A stretch of DNA of 64,000 bases from Paracraurococcus lichenis (GCF_030657435.1 NZ_JAUTWS010000035.1:1-64000); one strand, 5' to 3'; shown: positions 1-8,664, counted from the first letter of the stretch. Program-made: numbers and translations. The notes: a model not told the origin generated them from the sequence alone.

Positions 1-349
1 GGGCTTGGAGCACGACATTCGGTCTTCGCGAGCCAGCAGACCCGTGCCGTCACGCGGCATCGGGGTGCTCGGCGCCTGCCTGGTCCGCTCCGGTCGCCCC
101 GAAGGCGAAGGGGGTTCCCCCGAGGGCGGCAGCGCGGCAGTCGCCCGGGCCGGAACTCCGCGGCGCCAGGCCAGGCGAGGCCGTCCACGCTCAGGCAGAG
201 GCGAGTCTTTGGTTCGATATATCAACTCTGGGGGCGGGCAGGGACCCGCAAGGACTGTCCCCCGGCATGCGCTCCCGGTGTCCCGCGGGTATCCGCCGCG
301 ACGGGAACCGCCCCCGGGCCCGGGACACCCCGGGCGGCCCTGAAAAGGC
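1..349. other. Left-edge stretch with no supported gene
   Basis: Open frames here are short, Arg/Pro/Gly-rich and look like by-products of high GC, so I call no gene. Two things stand out. One is an AT-rich island around 211-226 whose core GATATATC (216-223) is palindromic, inside otherwise GC-rich DNA; it could be a promoter -10 or an operator. The other is an inverted repeat, GGTGTCCCG (277-285) and CGGGACACC (321-329). The stretch may belong to the upstream region of a gene outside the window. Confidence 0.4.
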
Positions 350-383
350 GAAGGGCCCGACCGCGTCAGCGATCGGGCCCTTC
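350..383 (-). terminator. Intrinsic terminator of tRNA-Ala
   Basis: An 11-bp perfect inverted repeat (350-360 with 373-383) lies 7 nt past the 3' end of the tRNA when read on the minus strand. It is followed by a four-T run at 346-343. This is a standard rho-independent terminator for the tRNA transcript. Confidence 0.85.
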
Positions 384-389
384 AGGGAT

Positions 390-465
<76 letters not shown>

Positions 466-594
466 CCGGAGAGGACGCGGCGTATAGCGCCCGCCCGAGG
501 GGTCCGCAAGAGCCCGGGAGGGACTTTCGCACATGACGATGCGCGATTAGGGTCCGCCCGGCTTCGACCGCCGAAAACCTCTGGAGGGGTGCGC

Positions 595-1326
595 ATGGGC
601 AAGGTGTATCCGGACGCGAAGGCGGCCCTGGCGGGGCTGCTGCGCGACGGGATGATGATCCATTCCGGTGGCTTCGGCCTCTGCGGCATCCCGGCCCTGC
701 TGATCGAGGCGATCCGCGACAGCGACGTGAAGGACCTGACCATCGTCTCGAACAATGCCGGTATCGACGAGGCCGGGCTCGGCCTGCTGCTGAAGACGCG
801 GCAGGTGAAGAAGATGATCAGCAGCTATGTCGGCGAGAACAAGACCTTCGCCGAGCAATTCCTGGCCGGCGAGCTGGAGATCGAGTTCAACCCGCAGGGC
901 ACGCTGGCCGAGCGCATCCGCGCCGGCGGCGCCGGCATCCCGGCCTTCTACACGAAGACGGGGGTCGGCACCGAGGTGGCCAAGGGCAAGCCCACGGCCG
1001 AGTTCGACGGCGAAACCTATGTACTGGAGCGCGGCCTCGTTGCCGACCTCGCCATCGTGCACGCCTATATGGGCGATACCGAGGGGAACCTCGTCTACCG
1101 GAAGACGGCGCGCAACTTCAACCCGATGATGGCCACCGCGGCGAAGGTGACCGTTGCGCAGGTCGAGCACCTGGTGCGACCGGGCGACATCGACCCGGAC
1201 CACATCGTGACACCCGGCATCTTCGTCAAGCGCATGATCGCCTGCCCGCCGGGCTACGAGAAGCGCATCGAGCAGCGCACCGTCCGCAAGCGTGAACCGG
1301 CCGCCGCCGCCGGCCAGGAGGTCTGA
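595..1326 (+). CDS. scoA: 3-oxoacid CoA-transferase, subunit A
   Basis: This 243-aa protein is the alpha subunit of a family I CoA-transferase (succinyl-CoA:3-ketoacid type), which moves CoA between succinyl-CoA and acetoacetate or a related 3-oxoacid in ketone-body and fatty-acid use. The family glycine motif GGFGLCGIP is at residues 25-33, and the length is normal for subunit A. ATG 595 is chosen because CTGGAGGGG lies 6-14 bases upstream; the longer open frame upstream crosses the tRNA. The next gene starts 4 bp after the stop and encodes the partner subunit, so the two are cotranscribed. The acceptor acid cannot be read from sequence. Confidence 0.93.
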   Translation: MGKVYPDAKAALAGLLRDGMMIHSGGFGLCGIPALLIEAIRDSDVKDLTIVSNNAGIDEAGLGLLLKTRQVKKMISSYVGENKTFAEQFLAGELEIEFNPQGTLAERIRAGGAGIPAFYTKTGVGTEVAKGKPTAEFDGETYVLERGLVADLAIVHAYMGDTEGNLVYRKTARNFNPMMATAAKVTVAQVEHLVRPGDIDPDHIVTPGIFVKRMIACPPGYEKRIEQRTVRKREPAAAAGQEV

Positions 1327-1330
1327 TCCC

Positions 1331-1978
1331 ATGCCCTGGACCCGTGACCAGATGGCCGCCCGTGCGGCGCGCGAGCTGCAGGACGGCTTCTACGTCAACC
1401 TCGGCATCGGCATCCCGACGCTGGTGGCGAACCATGTGCCCGCCGGCATGAACGTGCAGCTGCAGAGCGAGAACGGCATGCTCGGCCTCGGCCCCTTCCC
1501 CTTTGAGGGCGAGGAGGACCCGGACCTGATCAATGCCGGCAAGCAGACCATCACGGCGCTGCCGACCAGCAGCTATTTTTCAAGTGCGGACAGCTTCGCC
1601 ATGATCCGCGGCGGTCACATCGACCTGTCGATCCTGGGGGCCCTCCAGGTCGCAGCGAATGGCGACCTGGCCAACTGGATGATCCCCGGCAAGATGGTCA
1701 AGGGGATGGGCGGGGCGATGGACCTGGTCGCCGGGGTGAAGAAGGTGGTGGTGCTGATGGAGCACACCGCCGGCGGGAAACCCAAACTGCTCAAGCAGTG
1801 CAGCCTGCCGCTGACCGGTCAGCGCGTGGTGGACATGGTCATCACCGAGCTCGCGGTCTTCGAGATCGCCCGCAAGGGCGAGACCGCCGTGCGCCTCGTC
1901 GAGCTCGCGCCCGAGGTCACGCTCGAGGAGGTGCAGGCCAAGACCGAGGCGAGCTTCACCCCCGCCTTCCGGAACTGA
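1331..1978 (+). CDS. scoB: 3-oxoacid CoA-transferase, subunit B
   Basis: This 215-aa beta subunit carries the catalytic glutamate that forms the glutamyl-CoA thioester: Glu47 in the SENG motif (residues 46-49), followed by MLGLGPFP. The GIGIPT loop near residue 26 is also typical. Its ribosome site (AGGAGG) lies inside the end of scoA, so the two chains are probably made in equal amounts by translational coupling. The pair works as an A2B2 or (AB)2 cytosolic enzyme. Length and motifs match ScoB; nothing is unusual. Confidence 0.93.
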   Translation: MPWTRDQMAARAARELQDGFYVNLGIGIPTLVANHVPAGMNVQLQSENGMLGLGPFPFEGEEDPDLINAGKQTITALPTSSYFSSADSFAMIRGGHIDLSILGALQVAANGDLANWMIPGKMVKGMGGAMDLVAGVKKVVVLMEHTAGGKPKLLKQCSLPLTGQRVVDMVITELAVFEIARKGETAVRLVELAPEVTLEEVQAKTEASFTPAFRN

Positions 1979-2015
1979 GCCTGGGCGCCGACCCAGGGCG
2001 ATCCACAGCGGGCCC

Positions 2016-2429
2016 TCAGGCAAAGCGGACCAGCACCACCAGCGCGGCGAGCATCTGCGCCGCGTTCAGGATGACGCTGAGGCGATGCGCCCGGTCGAAG
2101 CGCGGCTTCGCCGCCGCATCGCCCCTTTGGGCCGCATCCGACAGGGCATTGATCCGCGGCATCAGCCCCTGCCGCAGCCAGCCGGTCAGCGCCGCCGTCG
2201 CGGCCATGGCCAGCGCATCCGGCAGCCGCAGGGGCAGCAGCGCCACGGCGGCGGCGGCCGAGAGGCCGAGCACCCAGAGGTAGTAGACCGGGAAGACCTG
2301 CCGGATGAAGCGGCCGGACCACTCCGGCGGCAGGCGGGTGAAGACCAGCGGCGCGACGGCGACCGCGAAGAACGCCATGCCGCCCAGCAGCAGGGCGGTG
2401 GCGAGGAGGGCGACGGCGGAGAGGAGCAT
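2016..2429 (-). CDS. DUF4149 (TMEM205-like) membrane protein
   Basis: This 137-aa polytopic protein has about four hydrophobic segments. An N-terminal helix ending in GGMAFFAVAVAPLVF is followed by FIRQVFPVYYLWVLG, a pattern typical of DUF4149 proteins, whose function is unknown. The ATG at 2429 was chosen over the longer open frame because the added N-terminal residues are Arg/Cys-rich and would precede a transmembrane helix, and because they overlap the divergent gene's upstream region. It is convergent with scoB and divergent from the FAD oxidoreductase. Confidence 0.75.
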   Translation of the reverse strand: MLLSAVALLATALLLGGMAFFAVAVAPLVFTRLPPEWSGRFIRQVFPVYYLWVLGLSAAAAVALLPLRLPDALAMAATAALTGWLRQGLMPRINALSDAAQRGDAAAKPRFDRAHRLSVILNAAQMLAALVVLVRFA

Positions 2430-2545
2430 GCGCCGCAGGTGGCGCCGCCGCGCCGCGGCGCAAGCCGCCCCGTATGGACGCGCCACGCCGGACTGGCCAG
2501 GATCTTGCTGCGCCTGGGCGCAAGGAAAAGGACGGAAAGGCCTGC

Positions 2546-3787
2546 ATGCCCTCAACAACGATCGTCCTCGGTGCCGGCATGGTCGGCGTCTCGGTCGCCG
2601 TCCATCTGCGGCGTCGCGGCCATGATGTCGTGCTGGTGGACCGCACCGGCCCCGGCGAGGGCGCGAGCTTCGGCAATGGCGGCCTGATCCAGCGGGAGGC
2701 GGTGCATCCCCATCCCTTCCCGCGCACGCTCTCGGAATTGCGCCGCATCGCCGGCAACCGCGCGGTCGATGCGGTCTACCACCCGCTGGCTCTGCCCGGC
2801 TTCGCCTCCCCGCTGCTGCAGTACTGGTGGCATTCCGAGCCCAGGCGCTACGTCCAGGCGGCTGAGGCGCATGCGCGGCTGATCGCCACCTGCCTCGACG
2901 AGCACCGCACCCTGGCCGAGGCGGCCGGCGCGATGGACCTGCTGCGGCCGATCGGCTGGATGCGGCTCTACAGCGACGCGGTGATGCTGGAGGCGGCGCT
3001 GGCCCAGGCCGAGACGGCGCGGCGCGACTGGGACGTGAACTACGTCGCGCTGGACGCCGCCGGGCTGGCAGAGGCCGAGCCGCACCTGCAGGTGTCCCGC
3101 GCCGGCGCCATCCACTGGACGGACCCCTATTCGGTCAGCGACCCGCATGCGCTGACGCTCGCCTATGCCGGCCTCTTCGCGCGGGAGGGCGGGACGGTCG
3201 CGCTCGGCGATGCCATGACGCTGCGCCGCGCCGGCGCCGGCTGGGCCGTCCGGACGCAGGCGGGCGAGGTGGAGGCGGCCGAGGTGGTCGTCGCCCTCGG
3301 CGCCGCCGCGGTCGAGCTGACGAAGCGCTTCGGCTATGCGCCGCCGCTCTTCGGCAAGCGCGGCTACCACATGCACTACCGGCTGCGCGGCAATGCGGTG
3401 CTGCACCGGCCGGTGCTGGACACCGAGAGCGCCTTCCTGCTCGCGCCCATGCGCGCCGGCATCCGGCTGACCACCGGCGCGGAGTTCGCCAGGCCCGGCG
3501 CACCGCCGACGCCGGTGCAGCTCGAGCGCGCGGAGCCGATCGCGCGCGGCTTGCTGCCGCTCGGCGAACGCGTGGAGGGCGTGCCCTGGATGGGCGTGCG
3601 GCCCTGCATGCCCGACATGCTGCCGGTGATCGGCCGGCTGCCGGGCCAGCCCGGCCTCTGGTGCGCCTTCGGCCATGCGCATCAGGGCCTGACCCTGGGC
3701 CCGACGACGGGACGGCTGCTGGCGGCGATGATGACAGGCGATGCGCCCTTCCTGCCGCCCGAGCCCTACCGCGCTGAGCGGTTCTGA
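2546..3787 (+). CDS. FAD-dependent D-amino-acid dehydrogenase-like oxidoreductase (DAO family)
   Basis: This 413-aa flavoprotein of the DAO/DadA fold probably oxidises an amino acid or secondary amine and passes electrons to the respiratory chain. The Rossmann motif GAGMVG is at residues 9-14 and an acidic residue ends strand 2 (Asp32 in VLVDR). The C-terminal half has the family segments PCMPDMLPVIGR and FGHAHQGLTLGP. ATG 2546 is preceded by GGAAAGG; the upstream in-frame extension is not protein-like. Substrate is not predictable: DadA (D-alanine) is the closest named relative I recognise, but glycine oxidase or an opine/hydroxyproline enzyme is possible. Confidence 0.85.
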   Translation: MPSTTIVLGAGMVGVSVAVHLRRRGHDVVLVDRTGPGEGASFGNGGLIQREAVHPHPFPRTLSELRRIAGNRAVDAVYHPLALPGFASPLLQYWWHSEPRRYVQAAEAHARLIATCLDEHRTLAEAAGAMDLLRPIGWMRLYSDAVMLEAALAQAETARRDWDVNYVALDAAGLAEAEPHLQVSRAGAIHWTDPYSVSDPHALTLAYAGLFAREGGTVALGDAMTLRRAGAGWAVRTQAGEVEAAEVVVALGAAAVELTKRFGYAPPLFGKRGYHMHYRLRGNAVLHRPVLDTESAFLLAPMRAGIRLTTGAEFARPGAPPTPVQLERAEPIARGLLPLGERVEGVPWMGVRPCMPDMLPVIGRLPGQPGLWCAFGHAHQGLTLGPTTGRLLAAMMTGDAPFLPPEPYRAERF

Positions 3788-3975
3788 GGCAGGCGCGGGG
3801 ATGGCGCTGCGGCCCGGGTCTGCATCCCCTCGCGCTGCAAAGCCTGCATCAAGGTACTGCGATCTGGCCCCGGCAGGACCGATATCGCCACTGGCCGAGG
3901 ACACCGGGGCCGCCCGCCGGCGCTAAGCGCGCATCCGGCGGCGCGCTTCCCGCCGGCGCGGAGGACCACCCACCC

Positions 3976-5199
3976 ATGGACCCATTCTCCCGACGCGGCG
4001 CGCTCGGCGCCGCGGGCGGCCTGTTGGCCGCGAAGACCGCACTGGCGCAGGCCCCGGCGCCGGCCGGCACGCCGAACGCGCCCGCAATCCCGTCGAACCG
4101 CCGCATCCTCGGCCCGCAGAACGAGGCGCGGCAGGCGCAGAACCCAGACGTCCTGAACCCGCCCTCGACGGACCAGGGGCCGATGCCCAACCTGCGCTTC
4201 GCCTATGCGGATTCGCACCGGCGCCTCGAGACCGGCGGCTGGACGCGCGAGATCACCATCCGCGAGCTGCCGATCTCCGCCAGCATGGCCGGCGTGAACA
4301 TGCGGCTCGATGCCGGCGGCATCCGGGAGCTGCACTGGCACAAGGAAGCCGAGTGGGCGATCATGCTGGGGGGCAGCGCCCGCATCACCGCGGTGGACGA
4401 GAAGGGCCGCTGGTTCGTCGACGACGTGCAGGAGGGCGACCTCTGGTACTTCCCCTCCGGCATCCCGCATTCGATCCAGGGCCTGCAGCCCGAAGGCTGC
4501 GAGTTCCTGCTGGTCTTCGACAACGGCAGCTTCTCCGAGGACAGCACCTTCATGCTGACCGACTGGCTGAAGCACGTGCCGAAGAGCGTCCTGGCGAAGA
4601 ACTTCCGCCAGCCCGAGAGCGCCTTCGGCAACCTGCCGAAGGAGCACCTCTACATCTTCAACGGGCCCGTGCCCGGCGCGCTGCAGGCCGACATCCCGAA
4701 GGAGGTGGAGAAGGTGCCGGAGAGCTTCAGCCACCGCATGCTGCAGCAGAAGCCGCTCTTCGAGGGACCCGGCGGCTGGGTGCGGGTCACGGATTCCTCG
4801 CACTTCCCGGCGTCCAAGAGCATCGCCGCAGCGATGGTGGAGCTGCAGCCGGGCGCGCTGCGGGAGCTGCACTGGCACCCGAATGCCGACGAGTGGCAGT
4901 ACTACATCGCGGGCCAGGGCCGCATGGGCGTGGTCGGGGCGGAGCAGCATGCCCGCACCTTCGACTTCCGCGCCGGCGATGTCGGCTACGTGCCCTATGC
5001 CATGGGGCACTACATCGAGAATACGGGGACCGAGCCGCTGCGCTTCCTCGAGATGTTCAAGAGCGACCACTATGCCGACATCTCGCTGAACCAGTGGATG
5101 GCGGTGACGCCGCACGAGTTGGTGCAGGCGCATCTCCATCTGCCGGACGGCGCGCTGGCGGCGCTGGCGAAGGACAAGGTGCCGGTGACGCAGGGCTGA
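3976..5199 (+). CDS. oxdC: Oxalate decarboxylase, bicupin, Tat-exported
   Basis: This 407-aa bicupin converts oxalate to formate and CO2 with manganese. Both cupins keep all four metal ligands: His120, His122, Glu126, His165 in domain 1 and His299, His301, Glu306, His345 in domain 2. The domain 1 lid reads Ser187-Glu-Asp-Ser-Thr191, close to the SENST lid whose glutamate makes Bacillus OxdC a decarboxylase rather than an oxidase. The N-terminus has an RR pair, a hydrophobic Ala/Gly stretch and an Ala-x-Ala-like cleavage site near residue 25, so it is likely Tat-exported to the periplasm. No formate dehydrogenase or oxalate transporter is adjacent. It is convergent with ahcY. Confidence 0.92.
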   Translation: MDPFSRRGALGAAGGLLAAKTALAQAPAPAGTPNAPAIPSNRRILGPQNEARQAQNPDVLNPPSTDQGPMPNLRFAYADSHRRLETGGWTREITIRELPISASMAGVNMRLDAGGIRELHWHKEAEWAIMLGGSARITAVDEKGRWFVDDVQEGDLWYFPSGIPHSIQGLQPEGCEFLLVFDNGSFSEDSTFMLTDWLKHVPKSVLAKNFRQPESAFGNLPKEHLYIFNGPVPGALQADIPKEVEKVPESFSHRMLQQKPLFEGPGGWVRVTDSSHFPASKSIAAAMVELQPGALRELHWHPNADEWQYYIAGQGRMGVVGAEQHARTFDFRAGDVGYVPYAMGHYIENTGTEPLRFLEMFKSDHYADISLNQWMAVTPHELVQAHLHLPDGALAALAKDKVPVTQG

Positions 5200-5208
5200 C
5201 AACGAAAG

Positions 5209-5235
5209 GGCCGAGGGCGCGACGCGCCCCCGGCC
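5209..5235. terminator. Bidirectional hairpin between oxdC and ahcY
   Basis: A 13-bp inverted repeat with one mismatch (5209-5221 with 5223-5235) sits between the two convergent stop codons. On the minus strand it is followed by TTTCG, and on the plus strand by GC-rich sequence. It probably ends both transcripts. Confidence 0.6.
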
Positions 5236-5260
5236 CCGGTCGCCGCGCGGGATGCCGCGC

Positions 5261-6664
5261 TCAGTAGCGGTACTGGTCGGCCTTGAAGGGACCGGCCTGG
5301 TCCACGCCGATATAGCTGGCCTGCTGCGCCGAGAGGCGGGTCAGCTTCGCGCCCACCTTCTCCAGGTGCAGCGCCGCCACCTTCTCGTCCAGGTGCTTCG
5401 GCAGCACATAGACCTTCTTCTCGTACTTGCCCGGGTTGGACCAGAGCTCGATCTGCGCCAGCGTCTGATTGGTGAAGGAGGCCGACATCACGAAGCTCGG
5501 GTGGCCCGTGGCATTGCCGAGGTTCACCAGCCGCCCCTCGGAGAGCAGGATGATGCGCTTGCCGTCGGGGAACTCCACCTCGTCCACCTGCGGCTTCACG
5601 TTGTGCCACTGGTAGTTCTTCAGGCTAGCGACTTGGATCTCGCTGTCGAAGTGGCCGATGTTGCAGACGATGGCGCGGTGCTTCATCGCCCGCATGTGGT
5701 CGATGGTGATGACGTCGACATTGCCGGTCGCGGTGACGAAGATGTCGGCGCGCGGCGCGGCATCCTCCATCGTCACGACCTCGTAGCCTTCCATGGCCGC
5801 CTGCAGGGCGCAGATCGGGTCGACCTCGCTCACCATGACCCGGCAGCCGGCATTGCGCAGCGAGGCGGCGCTGCCCTTGCCCACGTCGCCGAAGCCCGCG
5901 ACCATCGCCACCTTGCCGGACATCATCACGTCGGTGCCGCGGCGGATGCCGTCCACCAGGCTCTCGCGGCAGCCATAGAGGTTGTCGAATTTCGACTTGG
6001 TGACGCTGTCGTTCACGTTGATGGCGGGGAACAGGAGCTTCCCTTCCTTCGCCATGACATAGAGGCGGTGCACGCCCGTCGTCGTCTCCTCGGAGACGCC
6101 CTGGATCGCCTTGGCGAGGCGGGCGAACCAGCCCGGCTTCTCCGACAGGGTCCGCTTGATGAGGGCGAAGAAGACCTCCTCCTCCTCGTTCGTCGCCTTG
6201 TCGAGGAAGGCCACGTCGCCCTGCTCGGCGCGCAGGCCGTAATGGACCAGCAGGGTCATGTCGCCGCCGTCGTCGAGCAGCATGTTCGGCTCGCCGCCAT
6301 CGGCCCATTCGAGGGTCTTGCGGACATAGTCCCAGTACTCCGGCAGCGTCTCGCCCTTCACGGCGAAGACCGGCGTGCCGGCGGCGGCGATGGCGGCCGC
6401 GGCATGGTCCTGGGTCGAGAAGATGTTGCAGGAGGACCAGCGGACATCGGCGCCGAGGGCCTTCAGCGTCTCGATCAGAACGGCGGTCTGGATGGTCATG
6501 TGCAGGCAGCCGGCGATGCGGGCGCCCTTCAGCGGCTGCGAGGGGCCGTATTCCTTCCGCACCGCCATCAGGCCGGGCATCTCGTCCTCGGCCATGGCGA
6601 TCTCCTTCCGGCCCCACTCGGCCAGGGAGAGGTCCTTCACCTTGTATTCGGCGGCTGCGGCCAT
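5261..6664 (-). CDS. ahcY: Adenosylhomocysteinase (SAH hydrolase)
   Basis: This 467-aa cytosolic NAD+-dependent enzyme splits S-adenosylhomocysteine into homocysteine and adenosine, relieving product inhibition of methyltransferases. Visible landmarks are HMTIQT from residue 55, the catalytic Lys223/Asp227 pair in VTKSKFDN, the NAD-binding GFGDVGKG at 257-264, and the C-terminal QYRY that reaches into the neighbouring subunit. ATG 6664 was chosen because the conserved protein begins there; the 13 extra upstream residues are Arg/Pro-rich. A strong AT-rich palindrome about 75 bp upstream (6739-6756) is a likely operator. The gene is monocistronic. Confidence 0.97.
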   Translation of the reverse strand: MAAAAEYKVKDLSLAEWGRKEIAMAEDEMPGLMAVRKEYGPSQPLKGARIAGCLHMTIQTAVLIETLKALGADVRWSSCNIFSTQDHAAAAIAAAGTPVFAVKGETLPEYWDYVRKTLEWADGGEPNMLLDDGGDMTLLVHYGLRAEQGDVAFLDKATNEEEEVFFALIKRTLSEKPGWFARLAKAIQGVSEETTTGVHRLYVMAKEGKLLFPAINVNDSVTKSKFDNLYGCRESLVDGIRRGTDVMMSGKVAMVAGFGDVGKGSAASLRNAGCRVMVSEVDPICALQAAMEGYEVVTMEDAAPRADIFVTATGNVDVITIDHMRAMKHRAIVCNIGHFDSEIQVASLKNYQWHNVKPQVDEVEFPDGKRIILLSEGRLVNLGNATGHPSFVMSASFTNQTLAQIELWSNPGKYEKKVYVLPKHLDEKVAALHLEKVGAKLTRLSAQQASYIGVDQAGPFKADQYRY

Positions 6665-6738
6665 GACGGGCAATCCCTCGTTCGGTGGCCGGCGGCGTAG
6701 CATGCCCCGGTGTGCCTTGGCCAGGGGTCCCGTACAGG

Positions 6739-6756
6739 CATAAGCATGTCTTTATG
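6739..6756. promoter_or_regulatory. Palindromic operator candidate upstream of ahcY (SahR-like)
   Basis: The 18-bp sequence read on the ahcY strand is CATAAAGACATGCTTATG. It has matching CATAA/TTATG ends and is by far the most AT-rich block in the 213-bp intergenic region between ahcY and the PQQ dehydrogenase gene. SAM-cycle genes of many proteobacteria are controlled by the ArsR-type repressor SahR, which responds to SAH. From memory its alphaproteobacterial sites are ATAAAG/CTTTAT-type palindromes, which this resembles. Assignment to SahR is inference; control of the divergent gene is also possible. Confidence 0.45.
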
Positions 6757-6877
6757 TCCCCGGAAACCCAGGCCCTTCTCGGTCCGGTCGGCGGCCGATA
6801 CGTCTTGCCGAACGGCCATTCCCACACCATGGTCCGGCCATGAAGGCCCGACAGGGCCACCTGGGAGGAAGGATCGC

Positions 6878-8065
6878 ATGAAGAACCCTTGGCTCGCCCT
6901 CGGCCTGGGCGCCGCCCTGATGCTGCCCGCCATCGCCCAGGCCCAGCAGGCCCCGGCGCCGGCCTGGGCGCAGGGCCGGCCTGACAGCCTGGCGGCATCG
7001 CCGCTCGCCCCGAATGCCCCGAAGCTGACCGCCACGCCCCTGGAGCAGGTGCCGGTCGGCAAGCTGACCCTGCCGCCGGGCTTCAAGGCCGAGGTCTTCG
7101 CGCATGGCATGCCGGGCGCGCGCATGATGGCGCTGGGCTCGAACGGCACGCTCTTCATCGGCACGCGCACCATCGGCCGCGTCTATGCGGTGAAGGATGG
7201 CAAGACCTATACGATCGCGTCGGGGCTCAACCAGCCGAACGGCGTCGCCTTCAAGGATGGCGCGCTCTATGTCATCGCCATCAACAAGGTGTTCCGCTAC
7301 GACGGGATCGAAGCGAAGCTCGACGCTCCCGGCACCCCGGCGGACCTGACCGCGGCCTTCGCCCTGCCGACCGAGGAGCACCATGGCTGGAAATTCGCCA
7401 GCTTCGGGCCGGACGGCAAGCTCTACATGCAGGTCGGCGCGCCCTGCAACATCTGCCAGATCGACGAGAACCGGCACGCGCTGCTGCTGCGCTACAACCC
7501 GGACGGCTCGGGCCGCGAGGTCGTGGCGCGCGGCGTGCGCAACAGCGTCGGCCAGGCCTTCCATCCCACGACCGGCCAGCTCTGGTTCACCAACAACGGC
7601 CGGGACTGGGCGGGCGAGGATTCGCCGGAGGACACGCTCGGCGTCGTGCAGAAGACCGGCGAGCATTTCGGCTTCCCCTTCTGCCACATGGGCAGCATGG
7701 CGGACCCGGACGTGAAGGGGCGGGAGTGCTCGGAATTCTCGCCGCCGGCGCTGAAGCTCGGCCCGCATGCCGCGGCGCTCGGCATCCGCTTCTACACCGG
7801 CGACATGTTCCCGGCGGAATACAGGAACAGCATGTTCATCGCCCGGCACGGCTCCTGGAACCGCACGCAGCGCATCGGCTATGACGTGGTGAACGTCACC
7901 CTCGATGCGCAGGGCAAGCCGAGCATGCGGCCCTTCCTGGGCGGGCTGCTGGAGGGCAATGCCTATCTCGGCCGGCCGACCGACGTGCAGCAGATGCCGG
8001 ACGGCTCGCTGCTGGTCTCGGACGAGCAGGCCGGCGCGATCTACCGCATCACCTATTCCCGGTGA
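6878..8065 (+). CDS. PQQ-dependent sugar dehydrogenase (glucose/sorbosone dehydrogenase family), periplasmic
   Basis: This 395-aa protein has a Sec signal peptide ending near residue 23 (AIAQAQ) and then a six-bladed beta-propeller of the GSDH family (soluble glucose dehydrogenase, sorbosone dehydrogenase, YliI). Family segments include LPPGFKAEVFA, the GRVYAVKDG blade, GWKFASFGPDGKLY, and a C-terminal GSLLVSDEQAGAIYRI. Such enzymes oxidise aldoses or aldehydes in the periplasm and need an electron acceptor; the cytochrome gene that overlaps its stop codon by 4 bp is the obvious partner. The ribosome site GGGAGGAAGG precedes ATG 6878. The real substrate, and whether PQQ is bound, are unproven. 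Confidence 0.85.
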   Translation: MKNPWLALGLGAALMLPAIAQAQQAPAPAWAQGRPDSLAASPLAPNAPKLTATPLEQVPVGKLTLPPGFKAEVFAHGMPGARMMALGSNGTLFIGTRTIGRVYAVKDGKTYTIASGLNQPNGVAFKDGALYVIAINKVFRYDGIEAKLDAPGTPADLTAAFALPTEEHHGWKFASFGPDGKLYMQVGAPCNICQIDENRHALLLRYNPDGSGREVVARGVRNSVGQAFHPTTGQLWFTNNGRDWAGEDSPEDTLGVVQKTGEHFGFPFCHMGSMADPDVKGRECSEFSPPALKLGPHAAALGIRFYTGDMFPAEYRNSMFIARHGSWNRTQRIGYDVVNVTLDAQGKPSMRPFLGGLLEGNAYLGRPTDVQQMPDGSLLVSDEQAGAIYRITYSR

Positions 8066-8658
8066 GGCGGTTGCGGGGAACCCTGCTCGCGGCGGCCCTC
8101 CTAGCCGCCGCGCTCGTGCTGCCGGCGCGGGCGGCCGAGCCGGCACGCGGCGAGGCGCTGGCCGGGGAGCGCGGCTGCGGCGCCTGCCACGGGGCGAAGG
8201 GCGTGTCGGCGCAGCCGAACATCCCGTCGCTGGCCGGGCAGCAGCCGGAATTCGTCACCCTGCAGCTCATCCTGTTCCGCGAGAGGCTGCGCGACGCGCC
8301 GCCCATGCCGGACATCGCGCAGGGCCTGGCGGATGAGCAGGTGGAGGCGCTGGCGGCCTTCTACGCCTCCCTCCCGCCTGCGCCGCCCGCCGACCGCGCG
8401 CCGAAGCGGGACGCCGCGGTGCAGGAGGGCGCGGCGCTGGCGCAGCGGCTGCGCTGCGGCATCTGCCACCTGCCGGACTATCGCGGGCAGAACCAGGTGC
8501 CGCGCATCGCCGGCCAGCGGGAGGAATTCCTGGTCCATGCCCTTGTGGGCTACCGCGACAGCACGCGGCACGGCACGGACACCAACATGAATGCCGTGAT
8601 GTACGGCGTCTCGGATGCCGAGATCGCGGCGATCGCGCACTACATGGCGCATCAGTAG
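8062..8658 (+). CDS. Diheme cytochrome c (c4 family), partner of the PQQ dehydrogenase
   Basis: This 198-aa periplasmic cytochrome has a signal peptide (residues 1-24) and two heme c sites: CGACH at 39-43 and CGICH at 132-136. Candidate axial methionines are Met82 for the first heme and Met176 or Met180 for the second. The duplicated layout is that of cytochrome c4, which moves electrons to terminal oxidases. Translation starts at GTG 8062, which overlaps the TGA of the dehydrogenase gene (GTGA), so the two are translationally coupled. This implies one electron route from sugar oxidation to the respiratory chain. Confidence 0.9.
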   Translation: MRRLRGTLLAAALLAAALVLPARAAEPARGEALAGERGCGACHGAKGVSAQPNIPSLAGQQPEFVTLQLILFRERLRDAPPMPDIAQGLADEQVEALAAFYASLPPAPPADRAPKRDAAVQEGAALAQRLRCGICHLPDYRGQNQVPRIAGQREEFLVHALVGYRDSTRHGTDTNMNAVMYGVSDAEIAAIAHYMAHQ

Positions 8659-8664
8659 CGGGAT

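Noticed and set aside
6665..6877. SAM-II or SAH riboswitch upstream of ahcY
   Set aside because: I found no conserved riboswitch core or pseudoknot pattern; the clear signal is a short DNA palindrome, which fits a protein operator better.
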